From contig MGTO01000132.1 in NCBI GenBank assembly GCA_001799485.1, positions 1 through 44,706 on the forward strand: a stretch of 44,706 nt of DNA. Reading direction: 5' to 3'. The position numbers were made by a program, and so were the translations under genes. This DNA is from Desulfuromonadales bacterium GWC2_61_20 (GTDB lineage Bacteria > Desulfobacterota > Desulfuromonadia > Desulfuromonadales > UBA2197). The notes beneath the pieces were generated by a model. It did not search any database and had not been told where the DNA came from. It saw nothing but the letters and a program-made list of their open reading frames with translations. Shown here piece after piece: positions 16,433-25,540 of the stretch (the first letter of the stretch is position 1; every line of letters starts with the position of its first letter).

Positions 16433-16475
16433 AAAAAGAGGGAGGCAACGCTCAAGCGTTGCCTCCCTCTTTTTT
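16433..16475 (-). terminator. Intrinsic terminator after tRNA-Glu
   Basis: A 16-bp perfect stem (AAGAGGGAGGCAACGC at 16436-16451 with its complement at 16456-16471) and a 4-nt loop are followed on the minus strand by a U-rich run. It lies directly at the CCA end of tRNA-Glu. Confidence 0.9.
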
Positions 16476-16551
16476 TGGTGATCCCTATGGGAATCGAACC
16501 CATGTTACCGACGTGAAAGGCCGGTGTCCTAGACCGCTAGACGAAGGGACC
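16476..16551 (-). tRNA. tRNA-Glu(TTC)
   Basis: On the minus strand the acceptor GGTCCCT/AGGGATC, a D arm with CTAGCGGTCTAG, anticodon stem CCGGC/GTCGG with loop CTTTCAC (TTC at 34-36), and T arm ATGGG/CCCAT around TTCGATT all form. CCA is encoded. It lies 37 bp after tRNA-Gln. Confidence 0.95.
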
Positions 16552-16588
16552 GTTCTATCCGGCAGCGAAACTTGTCCGCGTTACTTAT

Positions 16589-16664
16589 TGGCTGGGGTGC
16601 TAGGATTCGAACCTAGGTAATGCTGGTGTCAGAGACCAGTGCCTTACCGCTTGGCGACACCCCA
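16589..16664 (-). tRNA. tRNA-Gln(CTG)
   Basis: On the minus strand the acceptor TGGGGTG/CACCCCA starts with U1 as in bacterial tRNA-Gln. The anticodon stem CTGGT/ACCAG encloses loop CTCTGAC (CTG at 34-36), the T arm is CTAGG/CCTAG around TTCGAAT, and CCA is encoded. It is probably cotranscribed with tRNA-Glu. Confidence 0.95.
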
Positions 16665-16676
16665 AAGCGGAGCGAT

Positions 16677-16704
16677 TTTTAACAGAGTTCATGCGGGCAG
16701 TCAA
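16677..16704 (-). promoter_or_regulatory. Promoter of the tRNA-Gln/tRNA-Glu unit
   Basis: On the minus strand TTGACT (16699-16704) and TTAAAA (16677-16682) are 16 bp apart, about a dozen bp before the tRNA-Gln 5' end. The -35 box matches at 5 of 6 positions. Confidence 0.6.
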
Positions 16705-16762
16705 GAAAAAACAGCTCGGGAGGAGGGTCTCCGGGCGCCCCCAGAGAAAGCGGGGGAGCGTA

Positions 16763-16942
16763 TCAGAGGGATTGTTCGCGCTGATAGGTATTGGAGACCC
16801 AGAAAATCTCCGAGAGGAAGCGCCCGGAAATCGATATCTGGCCAAAGCACTGGGGACATGCGATGGTCTGGTCGCGCCAGATATTGTGCGATAGCAGTGG
16901 GAGATCCTGCTTACAATGAGGACATTTGACAGGAATAATCAT
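16763..16942 (-). CDS. Small zinc-ribbon protein
   Basis: A 59-residue protein with two CXXC knuckles, CPHC near residue 7 and CPQC near residue 29, which together can hold one zinc ion. The ATG at 16942 is preceded by GAGGAGG at 7 bases. Proteins of this size often act as regulators or as adaptors in larger complexes, but no function can be assigned. It stands alone between the tRNAs and the MgtC-family gene. Confidence 0.7.
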   Translation of the reverse strand: MIIPVKCPHCKQDLPLLSHNIWRDQTIACPQCFGQISISGRFLSEIFWVSNTYQREQSL

Positions 16943-17036
16943 GACCGCGCCTCCTCGCAAACCAAGCACGGCCAGAGAATAACAGAAAAATGAGCAAACG
17001 CCAACGGACGAATTTTAAGCAACGCGATGCGAACCT

Positions 17037-17738
17037 TTATTTGAAGCGTATTTTCTTGACGCCGTCGAGGTCGCTGATCAGGGCGGTCAGCTCTCGTCCC
17101 ATGCGCTGACGATGCTGAGTCAGAATGAAATCGTAGCGCAACTCGCCCCTGTCCCGGTTGTAGTCGCAGGCAATATCGGAAATCTGCACACCACGCTCGG
17201 CAAAGATCCGTTCCAGCCCCGGATAAATTTCCTTATCGATTTCGATAACGACGGAGAGATGGAGAAAACGATCCTTCTTGATCAACGGCTCCAACCGCTT
17301 GAGAAAAATCAGGCTGAAGATGCCGATGATGGCGGCAACAACCGAGGGAAAGTACGCCCCCATTCCGAACCCCATGCCGACCCCCGCCGCCAGCCAGAGA
17401 CAGGCGGCCGTCGTCAATCCCCGCACCGACAGACCATCCTTGAGAATGACCCCGGCGCCGATGAAACCGATACCGGCGATGATCTGGGCCGCCACTCGCC
17501 CGGGGTCGAGGCGGACAACGCTGGTCCCGGGAATCTCGCCGTATTTGAGGAAAAAGGCTTCCGAAACGATCATCATCAGGCAGGATGCCATGGAGACCAG
17601 CAGATGGGTCCGCAACCCGGCCGGCCGGCCGTGTTTCTCCCGCTCCAGACCAATGAGCCCTCCGGCCAGCGAGGCGAGGAACAGTTTGACCGCCACACCG
17701 GCTTCATAACTGCCGAACATCGTGTCAGCAAAATACAT
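17037..17738 (-). CDS. MgtC/SapB-family membrane protein
   Basis: A 233-residue inner-membrane protein. The family motifs are visible: GGLIGLEREKHGRPAGLRTH after the first helix and AGIGFIGAGVILKDG followed by VRGLTTAACLW. Four to five helices are followed at about residue 145 by a soluble C-terminal domain with an ACT-like pattern (HLSVVIEID, then ISDIACDYNRDRGELRYDF). MgtC proteins are linked to magnesium homeostasis and to modulation of P-type ATPases or ATP synthase. The start at 17738 has GGGAGA 8 bases upstream. The next gene upstream is 41 bp away on the same strand. Confidence 0.87.
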   Translation of the reverse strand: MYFADTMFGSYEAGVAVKLFLASLAGGLIGLEREKHGRPAGLRTHLLVSMASCLMMIVSEAFFLKYGEIPGTSVVRLDPGRVAAQIIAGIGFIGAGVILKDGLSVRGLTTAACLWLAAGVGMGFGMGAYFPSVVAAIIGIFSLIFLKRLEPLIKKDRFLHLSVVIEIDKEIYPGLERIFAERGVQISDIACDYNRDRGELRYDFILTQHRQRMGRELTALISDLDGVKKIRFK

Positions 17739-17779
17739 TGCACAATTCTCCCGACCCCGTAAGAGGCGCAGCAATCAAC

Positions 17780-18175
17780 CTATTTTGACCCGAGACGATA
17801 CCAGAAGGCGGCAATGACGCCCCACAGAACATTGAGGAGCAGGACATAGACTGGAGTATAGGGACCGGCATGCAACCCGAGCAAACCCAACGTTCCCCGG
17901 GGCATGAAATAGAAGAGCGCCGCTGCCGACGGAGCCAGGCTGAAAACCGCGCCCTGCAACAGAGGGCGTGCAACCAGCAGCGGCAACAGAAAAAGACCGC
18001 CCCAGACCCCGCCCCAGACGACCTTGCCATAGAGCCACTCCGGGGTCGGCGCCGGGTGCAGATTAATGCCGACACGCGCCAGCATACCGGTGTCACCGAG
18101 ATACCAGGAGAAGAAAGCGATGACAACCGCGCCAACGGCACCGGCGGCAAAAGCAGCACTGATTTTTCGAAGCAT
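17780..18175 (-). CDS. Small polytopic membrane protein
   Basis: A 131-residue protein with four hydrophobic segments (near residues 5-26, 50-70, 80-100 and 106-127) and the tripeptide-rich stretch WGGVWGGLFLLP. It resembles uncharacterised integral membrane proteins; no catalytic motif is seen. GGGAGGG lies 7 bases before the ATG. An overlapping open frame (17725-18180) has poorer composition and is taken as a shadow. It is followed by the MgtC-family gene and may share its transcript. Confidence 0.65.
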   Translation of the reverse strand: MLRKISAAFAAGAVGAVVIAFFSWYLGDTGMLARVGINLHPAPTPEWLYGKVVWGGVWGGLFLLPLLVARPLLQGAVFSLAPSAAALFYFMPRGTLGLLGLHAGPYTPVYVLLLNVLWGVIAAFWYRLGSK

Positions 18176-18253
18176 GACAATTCCCTCCCTGTGATTGAGC
18201 AGAGATCAACTGCGCCAGTTGTACCTCAAAAGATCAAGAAAAAAAAGTTGTTA

Positions 18254-21200
18254 TCACAGACCATCGGGTATCGTCGCCGGGTTTAACGACAAAACTTCCT
18301 GCCACAAGTCGACCAGGGGGAAATAGAGTCCGCAGCGCACCGGCCGTTGGGGTTCGAGCAGGCGGAAAAGACGGGCGTAGGTCTGCAACTGCTCCCGGTA
18401 AAGGACCGTTTCGCGTTCCAGAAAGACCGCAGTCGACTCCCCCCGGGCCGGGGCCGAGGTCTTGTAATCGATCACCCAACGTTCGTTGCCGACGGTAAAG
18501 GTGCGGTCAACGACCGCATGGACCCGTACCCCATCGAGGGTGCCGGAAAGGGGGAGTTCACACTCCGCGTCGGCGTAGGTCGTCAGTATCCAGCGCCCGC
18601 GTTGACTGGAGAGGGTCGTGGTGAGAGCAAGAACGACTCTATCCGCATGGAGATCAAGGTGGTGTGCCGGAACCCCCGCAGCGGCGAGACGGGCGGCAAA
18701 GTCGGGACGCAGCAGCGGCGGACGGTCGGGAGTCCAGGCCTCCAAACCCTCGCGGCCGATCCGTTCGACCATCTGATGAACGAGATTGCCGACCATCCGG
18801 CCATACTCGCCGCGCAACGAGGGTCGCAGTTCCCCCTGACCAGAGCCGCCCCGGCTGACAATACGCGCGGACGTCTGGGGAAGGTTCGGGGCCGGAGCAA
18901 GGGTCGGGGGCGACCAGTCACGGGGGAGCCGATACAGTGCGAGGGCGGAAGAGGCGACTGCGGTCGGTGCAGCCGGCGCCACGACACCATGACTCGCACC
19001 GCCCATGGCATCCCAGGCTCGCGCCAGCAGCGAGCCCGCCGGAGGGAAGAGGGTGCCGTCGCTGCGCCGGCCGAGGTGGCCGAAGAGGTGGAGGGAGCGC
19101 CGGGCGCGGGTCACCGCGACATAGAAAAGACGCATGGCTTCGAGATCGGCCTTGTCCTGCAGCAACTTGCCGATGGCAGTGTAGGTCGGGTCGCTCTCGT
19201 CCTGCTCGGCCGGCGGCAGTGGCGCCAGCAATAGCTCGTAATCGGGATGTTCAAGCCAGCGCAGCAGGGTGTGTTCCTCGTTCCGCACCTTGCGGCCAAG
19301 GCCGGGGAGAATGACGGTATCGAATTCTAGCCCTTTGGCTTTGTGAATGGTCATGAGTTGCAGCGAGGGGGGAGCGAGGGGATCGATGCCCGCGAAGAGC
19401 TTCGCGAGACGTCCGGGGAGGTCATCGAGGGCGAGGAGATCGCCGCCGCTGTCGAGTTCGTCGAGGAGGGCGAAAAGACGTTCGGCATCGTCCAGGTCCG
19501 CCGCTTCGCAGCAAGCCGGGCCGCCGAGGGCCAGCCAGGTCGAAGTGACCAGCTGGCGCAGGGAGATACGGCCGCGGCGGGAACGGGCAACCGCCATGAT
19601 GGCGCGGAAGCGTTCCAGCCGCCGGCCGACAGGAGTTGCCCCGGAGAGGAAGAGATCACCCTGGTCCGGGTCGCGTTGGAGGAGTTCCCACACCGTCTCT
19701 TCCTTGTCATCGCCACAGAGGTGGAGCAGATCGGCTAATTCGCAACCACACCACGGCGCCCGCAGCAGTGACAGCCAGGCAACGCGATCGGCGGGATGGA
19801 GGAGCGCCCGGGTCAGGGCGTAGAGGTCGAGAATGACCGGACGTTGCAGCAGCGAATCGATCTCCTGGGCCTGAAAACGGACGCCGGCACCGTGCAGTTG
19901 CGTGACGATTTCACGGAGATGGCGACGGGAGCGGACGAGAACCGCAATCGTACCCTGCGGATCGGCGCTGAGGGTCGTCCGGATCAGCTGCACCACCGCC
20001 GCGGCCTCGGCGGACTCCTGCATCTCCTCGAACCAGGTACAGACGACGGCAGGCGCGGCGAGTTCGGGGCGTACGGCGGCGGCGGCCAGGTAAGGGACGG
20101 CACCGCGCACCGGATCTTCCTGGGCCGGCAGGAGAGACGGGAAGACGGTGTTGAACCAGCTCACCAGCCCGGCTTGCGAGCGGAAGTTGGCGGTGAGATC
20201 GAGACGCTCGAGGACCACCTGCTCCAGGCCATGTTGGCGCACATGCAGATAGAGGCCGACTTCCGCCTCGCGAAAGCGGTATATCGACTGCATCGGATCA
20301 CCGACTAGAAAGAGGGTGCGGCCATCTCCCACACTCCAACCGGCTGTCAGCCGCTGCAACAGATCGTATTGGCCGTAAGAGGTGTCCTGGAATTCGTCGA
20401 TGAGAAGATGGCGCAGGCGGCTGTCGCACATCAGGAGCAACTCTTCCGGATTCTCGGCGTCGCCAAGGGCCTGGCGGGCGGCGGCGGCCACGGCGATGAA
20501 ATCGACCACCCCGCGGCGACTGAAGACTTGCTCCAGCTCTGCCGCCGCCAGGGGCAAGAGGGTGATGAGGGCTTCGAGGACGCTCCACTGCTCGGGGCGG
20601 TAGACCGCTTCCGGCAGCTCGCGCAGCCCCCGCAAAGCGGCCGCCGTCGCCGGTGCGGCCGCCAGCTCGTGCAAAAGCGCCAGCATACGATTTTTCATGC
20701 CGGCCTGAACGGGGTCCTTGCCGGCGGGGAAGCCCTGCTTGACGTTGACCGTTTTGCGCACCTCCCCCGCGGAGGTGAGAACCAGGCCGGCGATATCGAG
20801 CCAGAACGGCAGCATCTCGCCACGACTCGACAAGGGGAGATCCGCCGAGGCAAAAAAGTCCGCAGCGTTCCCCTCCCCCGCCGCGCTCAGCTGGTCGCCG
20901 GCGTAGCGCGCCAGCTCCTGCAATTCACCTTGCAACGGGGGCGTGACGAACTCGGCGGCGGTACCGACGACTCTTTCGACATAACGGGCCAGACCCGACT
21001 CGAGCACCTCCCGGGCCGCCTCGTGTTCCTTGCCGAGGAGATGACGCAGCCATTGATCGCGCCGTCCGAGCATGTCGATCAAGAGGTCACGCACTACTGT
21101 CGCCCGGTTGTCGAGGTGGCGTAGCAGCCGGCCAAGCTCGCTGCTGCCGGCGCCGCCCCGTTCGAGCCGCTGCAGCAGCAGTTCCGCCGCATCGCGGTAG

Positions 21201-21655
21201 AGTTCTGCCGGATCGTCGACCAACTCGGGCTGATCGCCGAAACCGGTCTGCCACGGCATCTGCCGGGTCAGCGACGCCGAGAAGCTGTCGATGGTCTGCA
21301 ATTGCAGACGCGCCGGGCTGTGCAGGAGGGACCAGCCACATGCCCGTTGATGCAGCAGAACCTTACGCGCCAGGTTCCAGGTCAGCAGGGCATGGCGTGC
21401 CGCCGGGGGCTTATCGTCCATGCCGCCTTCGAGGGCCTCGATCAACCGCCCCTTCATTTCGGCGGCAGCCTTGCGGGTAAAGGTCAGGGCGAGGATCTCT
21501 TCCGGTTGCCCGACCTCGGCGAGAAGGACGAGGAGGCGCTGGATCAACAGTTCGGTCTTGCCCGAGCCGGCCGGGGCCTGAACGATGAAAGAGCGGCCGG
21601 GATCGAGGGCGCGCAGGCGCTGCTGCTGATCGACGGGGAGACTGACGTCACTCAT
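18254..21655 (-). CDS. addA: AddA-type helicase-nuclease (UvrD superfamily)
   Basis: The ATP-driven 3'-5' helicase and nuclease subunit of the AddAB (RecBCD-like) complex that resects double-strand breaks. In 1133 residues the helicase motifs appear in order: Walker A APAGSGKT at 28-35, TFTRKAAAEMKGR, the Walker B LLIDEFQDTSYGQYDLL, TANFRSQAGLV, TIHKAKGLEFDTVILPG, and AVTRARRSLHLFG (motif VI). A PD-(D/E)XK nuclease domain closes the protein (DRTFTVGNERWVIDYKT). The ATG at 21655 has GGGAGGG 5 bases upstream and overlaps the addB stop by 8 bp, so the two subunits are translationally coupled. Length agrees with the family. Confidence 0.9.
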   Translation of the reverse strand: MSDVSLPVDQQQRLRALDPGRSFIVQAPAGSGKTELLIQRLLVLLAEVGQPEEILALTFTRKAAAEMKGRLIEALEGGMDDKPPAARHALLTWNLARKVLLHQRACGWSLLHSPARLQLQTIDSFSASLTRQMPWQTGFGDQPELVDDPAELYRDAAELLLQRLERGGAGSSELGRLLRHLDNRATVVRDLLIDMLGRRDQWLRHLLGKEHEAAREVLESGLARYVERVVGTAAEFVTPPLQGELQELARYAGDQLSAAGEGNAADFFASADLPLSSRGEMLPFWLDIAGLVLTSAGEVRKTVNVKQGFPAGKDPVQAGMKNRMLALLHELAAAPATAAALRGLRELPEAVYRPEQWSVLEALITLLPLAAAELEQVFSRRGVVDFIAVAAAARQALGDAENPEELLLMCDSRLRHLLIDEFQDTSYGQYDLLQRLTAGWSVGDGRTLFLVGDPMQSIYRFREAEVGLYLHVRQHGLEQVVLERLDLTANFRSQAGLVSWFNTVFPSLLPAQEDPVRGAVPYLAAAAVRPELAAPAVVCTWFEEMQESAEAAAVVQLIRTTLSADPQGTIAVLVRSRRHLREIVTQLHGAGVRFQAQEIDSLLQRPVILDLYALTRALLHPADRVAWLSLLRAPWCGCELADLLHLCGDDKEETVWELLQRDPDQGDLFLSGATPVGRRLERFRAIMAVARSRRGRISLRQLVTSTWLALGGPACCEAADLDDAERLFALLDELDSGGDLLALDDLPGRLAKLFAGIDPLAPPSLQLMTIHKAKGLEFDTVILPGLGRKVRNEEHTLLRWLEHPDYELLLAPLPPAEQDESDPTYTAIGKLLQDKADLEAMRLFYVAVTRARRSLHLFGHLGRRSDGTLFPPAGSLLARAWDAMGGASHGVVAPAAPTAVASSALALYRLPRDWSPPTLAPAPNLPQTSARIVSRGGSGQGELRPSLRGEYGRMVGNLVHQMVERIGREGLEAWTPDRPPLLRPDFAARLAAAGVPAHHLDLHADRVVLALTTTLSSQRGRWILTTYADAECELPLSGTLDGVRVHAVVDRTFTVGNERWVIDYKTSAPARGESTAVFLERETVLYREQLQTYARLFRLLEPQRPVRCGLYFPLVDLWQEVLSLNPATIPDGL

Positions 21656-24317
21656 CGTCACCCTCCCCGGCCCCTTGACGTGGGCTTTCGTGGATGCGGC
21701 AGAGGGTCGTCAGATCGCAATGCTTGCAGGTTTTCTCGAGGTCGAGGGGATTGATGGCGGCGTCCCCGGCGACAAAGGCGGCACCAAGAGTCGGCAAAGC
21801 CTCGTCCCAATGGGCCAGGACCGCGGCAAAGCCGTCCCAACCCTTCGCCAGCAGGATTTTCTCCTGATTCTTGCGCAGTCCCGGCCAATTGTCCGGATCG
21901 CGCGCCAAACCGTAGAAGCCGCTCTCCTTCTTCCTGGCGCGGACGCGGGCCAAGAGGACTGCGCCGATCTGATCCCGCGGCAAAGTGCGGCAGTAAACTG
22001 GCAACTGCGGCTCGGTAATCCGCGCATCGAGCCATTGTTGGGGGTCGAGGTCACCGGTTTTGTAATCGATGATCGCCATCTCGCCGCCGTCAAGGCGATC
22101 GATGCGATCGATCTGGGTGCGGATGCGCAACGGACCGACCTCGATCTCTTCGCGCATTTCGCAGGCGACGACGCAGAAAGGGGGCCGCTCCCTCTCGAAG
22201 ACCAGCCACTGTCGGGCCATGCGCACCAGGCGCGCGAGTTCCAGCCCTTTCAAGGCCGGCGGCAGATCGATCCGCTGCCGTCTTTGAAAGTTGTCCAGGG
22301 CTGCAAGCGTGACCGTGGTGAGAAGGGAATCAATCTCCTCCGCCGGCAGGGAGAGTAACTGCTGCTGCGATTCGACCTGCTTCCAGAAGAGTTCGAGGAC
22401 GCCATGGATCAGGGTGCCGCGCGAGAGATTGTCGAGACCGATGTCGGCGCTGTCGAGGGCTTGGGCATGGAGACGATGGTGGGCGAAGGCGCGAAAGGGA
22501 CAGAGGGCCTGATCCTTGATCAGGTTGGTGCCGCCGCTGACCGTGCTGTGCGGCGAAATCGCCGGTGCCCGCTCGTCGACCAATGCTTCGAGGAGAGGCC
22601 GGGCGGCCCAGTAGAGCTGTATCGGATCGGCGCTCGGCGCCAGGGTCGGCTCGACCGGCGGGTCGCCGTGCAGCAGGGGACTCGGCCGCAGGGAGACCCC
22701 CTCTTCCCGCTGCGGCCAGCTGATAATGACTTCATCCGCCGCCTGCCGCAGACGCAGCAGCAACTGTTCCGCAAAGTGGAACTCGTGTCCGGCGTCGGCC
22801 CGCGGCATGCCGCTGCGGCGCTGCAGCGCCACCGGCAAAAATGGGTTGGGGCGCGGCGGCTGCGGCAGAGCGCCGTCGTGGGCGCCGAGAAGCCAGAGAT
22901 GCTGAAAAGACCCGCCGCCAGCCTCCAGCATCCCCAGGACCTGAATCGGCCCCTCGCCCCCCTCGGGTTGAAAGAGGGTTTCGCTGGTGAGACGCTGGAG
23001 CAAACCCACCGCGGCGGACCGGTCGACCCGACCGGCGACGCGGTCGAGACTGGCGAGTTGGCACAAGACCGCCTTGAAGGAGGTCACCGCCTGAAACTCG
23101 CGACTCGACAGGGAGCGCTCCCCCGGCCAGCCGAGTGTTTCGAGAAGATCGGCAAAGCGTTCGGCCCAACGCCCGGGCTGTTGCTTGCCGCCAGCCTCGA
23201 GATCGGCTGCGAGCCCCGCAAGAATCCGCTGAAATTGCGGGAGATCGCGCCGGCTCTCGAGGTCGCGGCGCAGACGCGCCAGCCGCCACTCCGGCCGCCG
23301 CCGCCGGCGCACTTCGCGGTCGGCCCGGGCGCGCGCCCCCTGTTCGCTCTGCCCTCCACCCAAATAGGGGGTGCGCAAGAGCCAGCTCGCCTCATCGAGG
23401 GAGAGCTGCCCCCCGACGGTGAGAAGACGCAGGGCGGCGCCGATCACCCCTTCGCGCGCCAGTGGAGCCCCGAGGGAGAGGCCGAAGGCGCCCTCGGCCT
23501 CCGCTCCCCGAATGACCGCCTGGGGATCGAGTTCGGCCCGGAAGATGGAGGTGATCAGGGGCTGGTAGCGCGCCAGTTGCGGAGCGACGACCCCGACCGT
23601 CGCCGCCGGGTCGCCTTCGCAGATATGCCGGATCCAACGCGCGCAGCGGCGCACCTCGTCCTCGGCATCGAGGCAGGCGACCACGCCGACCCGGCCGGAC
23701 CGAGAGGTTGGTTGCCAGTCTCTGACGGCGACACCGGCGACGCTGAGAGAGTGGCGCAGGGAGGTCAATTCGGGGGTCATCGTGTCGAAACCGGCGAAGC
23801 GAATGACGGCGGGGAGCTTGAGCCGACCGTGGGCAAGGCGGTCACAGATCTGGCGCACGGCCGCAGCCCCATCGCTCCACCCCTCCTTTTGCAGGCGCTG
23901 GCGAAAAGCCGCGCGCCAGCGCAGAAAGGCGAGCTGGTCGAGGCCTCCCTCGTCAGCGCGAAAATCAGTCTCATAGGCGGCCAGCAGTCCATGCGCTTCG
24001 GCGGCGCGGCGGGCGGCGGCGGGAATTTGCATGAGGGAATGGCCTCGTGCGGCCAAATCGTCGGCGATGACCTCTTCCCAGAGGTGGATCTCCTGCACCG
24101 GCGACAGGCGGCGAGCGTCGTCTTCGCTGCTTTCGAGTTGCGCGAAAACCCAGGCCCGCCACGGCAGGATCGCCGGGCGTTTCCAGACGACTTTTCCGCC
24201 AGCGGCTTGCCCCTCGTCGAAGCGGGTCAGGAGAGAGCGGGCGAGGCGCTTGTTGACGGTGAGGATGACCGCCCCCCCAGCGGACTCTGCCAACAGCTCC
24301 CGGTAGGCCTCGCTCAT
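21648..24317 (-). CDS. addB: AddB-type nuclease subunit with Fe-S cluster
   Basis: The second subunit of the AddAB break-resection complex, 889 residues. The C-terminal nuclease domain has the conserved Asp/Glu/Lys core (IRTQIDRIDRL, then MAIIDYKTGDL), and the four Cys of an Fe-S cluster that ties the domain together are present: one in QALCPFRAFAHHRL and three in CKHCDLTTLC. I see no intact Walker A motif in the N-terminal helicase-like part (AVILTVNKRLARSLL), so ATPase activity is doubtful. The true start is the ATG at 24317 (GAGGAGAATTC upstream), overlapping the VanZ gene as ATGA; the open frame beyond it to 24845 is antisense to or out of frame with other genes. Confidence 0.88.
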   Translation of the reverse strand: MSEAYRELLAESAGGAVILTVNKRLARSLLTRFDEGQAAGGKVVWKRPAILPWRAWVFAQLESSEDDARRLSPVQEIHLWEEVIADDLAARGHSLMQIPAAARRAAEAHGLLAAYETDFRADEGGLDQLAFLRWRAAFRQRLQKEGWSDGAAAVRQICDRLAHGRLKLPAVIRFAGFDTMTPELTSLRHSLSVAGVAVRDWQPTSRSGRVGVVACLDAEDEVRRCARWIRHICEGDPAATVGVVAPQLARYQPLITSIFRAELDPQAVIRGAEAEGAFGLSLGAPLAREGVIGAALRLLTVGGQLSLDEASWLLRTPYLGGGQSEQGARARADREVRRRRRPEWRLARLRRDLESRRDLPQFQRILAGLAADLEAGGKQQPGRWAERFADLLETLGWPGERSLSSREFQAVTSFKAVLCQLASLDRVAGRVDRSAAVGLLQRLTSETLFQPEGGEGPIQVLGMLEAGGGSFQHLWLLGAHDGALPQPPRPNPFLPVALQRRSGMPRADAGHEFHFAEQLLLRLRQAADEVIISWPQREEGVSLRPSPLLHGDPPVEPTLAPSADPIQLYWAARPLLEALVDERAPAISPHSTVSGGTNLIKDQALCPFRAFAHHRLHAQALDSADIGLDNLSRGTLIHGVLELFWKQVESQQQLLSLPAEEIDSLLTTVTLAALDNFQRRQRIDLPPALKGLELARLVRMARQWLVFERERPPFCVVACEMREEIEVGPLRIRTQIDRIDRLDGGEMAIIDYKTGDLDPQQWLDARITEPQLPVYCRTLPRDQIGAVLLARVRARKKESGFYGLARDPDNWPGLRKNQEKILLAKGWDGFAAVLAHWDEALPTLGAAFVAGDAAINPLDLEKTCKHCDLTTLCRIHESPRQGAGEGDDE

Positions 24318-24724
24318 GAATTCTCCTCGGTCAAAGGACGCTGCCGACGCCTGGCCAGGAGAGCGCCGACCAGATAGACGGCGAAAATGCCAACGGAATT
24401 GGCGAGAATATCGCCGAGGGAAGCTCTGCGGCTGCGGGTCAACAGCCCCTGGCCAAGTTCCATGAGCAGACCGAAGAGCCAGGAGGCCGCCACCGCCCAA
24501 CGCCAGGCCGTATGCCGCGACGGGAAATAACGCAAACCGACCTGGGCTGCAAGGCTGGCCAGGAGTGCATAGGCGGCGGCGTGTGACAGTTTGTCCCAGA
24601 CTTTGATACCGATCACTTTCTCCGGATGCGGGACCAGGGAGAGCCAAAGGATGCAGAGAGACCAGCCGATCAGGAGGATAACCGGAACAATCCGGGGAAG
24701 TCGGGAGGGGTAGATCAGCGGCAT
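24314..24724 (-). CDS. VanZ-like membrane protein
   Basis: A 136-residue inner-membrane protein with four helices and the VanZ-family pattern: WLSLVPHPEK, the polar motif WDKLSHAAAYALL after helix one, and a C-terminal GDILANSVGIFAVYL. VanZ-like proteins have been tied to resistance to glycopeptides and other envelope effects, but most, as here, have no known role. AAAAGGAGC precedes the ATG. It overlaps addB by four bases. Confidence 0.82.
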   Translation of the reverse strand: MPLIYPSRLPRIVPVILLIGWSLCILWLSLVPHPEKVIGIKVWDKLSHAAAYALLASLAAQVGLRYFPSRHTAWRWAVAASWLFGLLMELGQGLLTRSRRASLGDILANSVGIFAVYLVGALLARRRQRPLTEENS

Positions 24725-24804
24725 GGCAGCTCCTTTTGGAAGGAACCAAGATAGCGGATTTACGGTCCGAACGGAAGGGGGAAGAAGCGGCGGCGAACTC
24801 TCCC

Positions 24805-25494
24805 CTACCCCCCCGCCGTCGTCTGGTCTTCAGCGATGCGGCCATCGCGCAAGGTTATCATCCGATGAAAGTAGCGGCGGTTGTCGGGATTGTGCGTGAC
24901 CATGACGATAGTCTGCCCGGTCCGATTAATCTCCGTCAGCAGGGCCATGATCTCGGCACTGGTGGCGCTGTCGAGGCTCCCGGTCGGCTCGTCGGCCAGG
25001 ATCAGCGGCGGCGCGTTGACCAGGGCGCGAGCGATGGCGACGCGTTCCTGTTCCCCGCCGGAAAGCTGACTCGGCAGGTGGTCGGCGCGTTGGGCTAGGC
25101 CGACCCGTTGCAACGCCTCCTCGGCCCGCTCCCGTTTTTTGCTCGTGGCGAGGGACTGAATCGCCAGGGGGAGCATGACATTTTCGAGGGCGGTCAGATA
25201 GGGTATCAGGTTGAAGGACTGGAAGACGAACCCGAGATATTCAGCGCGAAAATCGGCCAGACGCTCGCCGCTTAGGTGGTAGAGGTCGATGCCGTCTACG
25301 CGAATCGTCCCGTTGCTCGGGTGGCAGAGGCCGCCAAGACAGGAGAGGAAGGTACTCTTGCCCGAGCCGGATGGCCCCATGACGCCGAGAAAGGTCCCTT
25401 CCTCGACCTGCAGCTCGACCCCCTTGAGGGCGGCAACGACTCCGGCCTCGCTGCGATAGTTTTTTTCCAGTCCTGCGATTTCGAGAAATGCCAT
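24805..25494 (-). CDS. LolD/MacB-type ABC ATPase
   Basis: A 229-residue ATPase paired with the FtsX-like permease upstream. Motifs: Walker [10 protein letters not shown]-loop [18 protein letters not shown], signature [15 protein letters not shown], Walker [14 protein letters not shown] and the His switch MVTHNPD. The ATG at 25494 starts the first strand ([13 protein letters not shown]); the frame upstream to 25641 is not coding in character. Such ATPases drive mechanotransmission exporters rather than classic importers. The gene set HMA-DUF2318-FtsX-ATPase suggests a metal-related cargo. Confidence 0.88.
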   Translation of the reverse strand: MAFLEIAGLEKNYRSEAGVVAALKGVELQVEEGTFLGVMGPSGSGKSTFLSCLGGLCHPSNGTIRVDGIDLYHLSGERLADFRAEYLGFVFQSFNLIPYLTALENVMLPLAIQSLATSKKRERAEEALQRVGLAQRADHLPSQLSGGEQERVAIARALVNAPPLILADEPTGSLDSATSAEIMALLTEINRTGQTIVMVTHNPDNRRYFHRMITLRDGRIAEDQTTAGG

Positions 25495-25540
25495 CTGTTT
25501 GTCCCTTATGCGTTGGTTATCCACTTGGTTCAAGTGAAGC

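Noticed and set aside
17725-18180. 151-codon minus-strand frame overlapping the small membrane protein
   Set aside because: Ser/Cys-rich shadow; the frame 17780-18175 has the better ribosome site and clear membrane helices.
22404-24377. 657-codon plus-strand frame antisense to addB
   Set aside because: Shadow frame of a certain gene; Arg/Gly/Pro-rich with no recognisable motif.
24318-24845. N-terminal extension of the addB frame
   Set aside because: The sequence overlaps the VanZ gene in another frame and is not conserved-looking; the ATG at 24317 has its own ribosome site.
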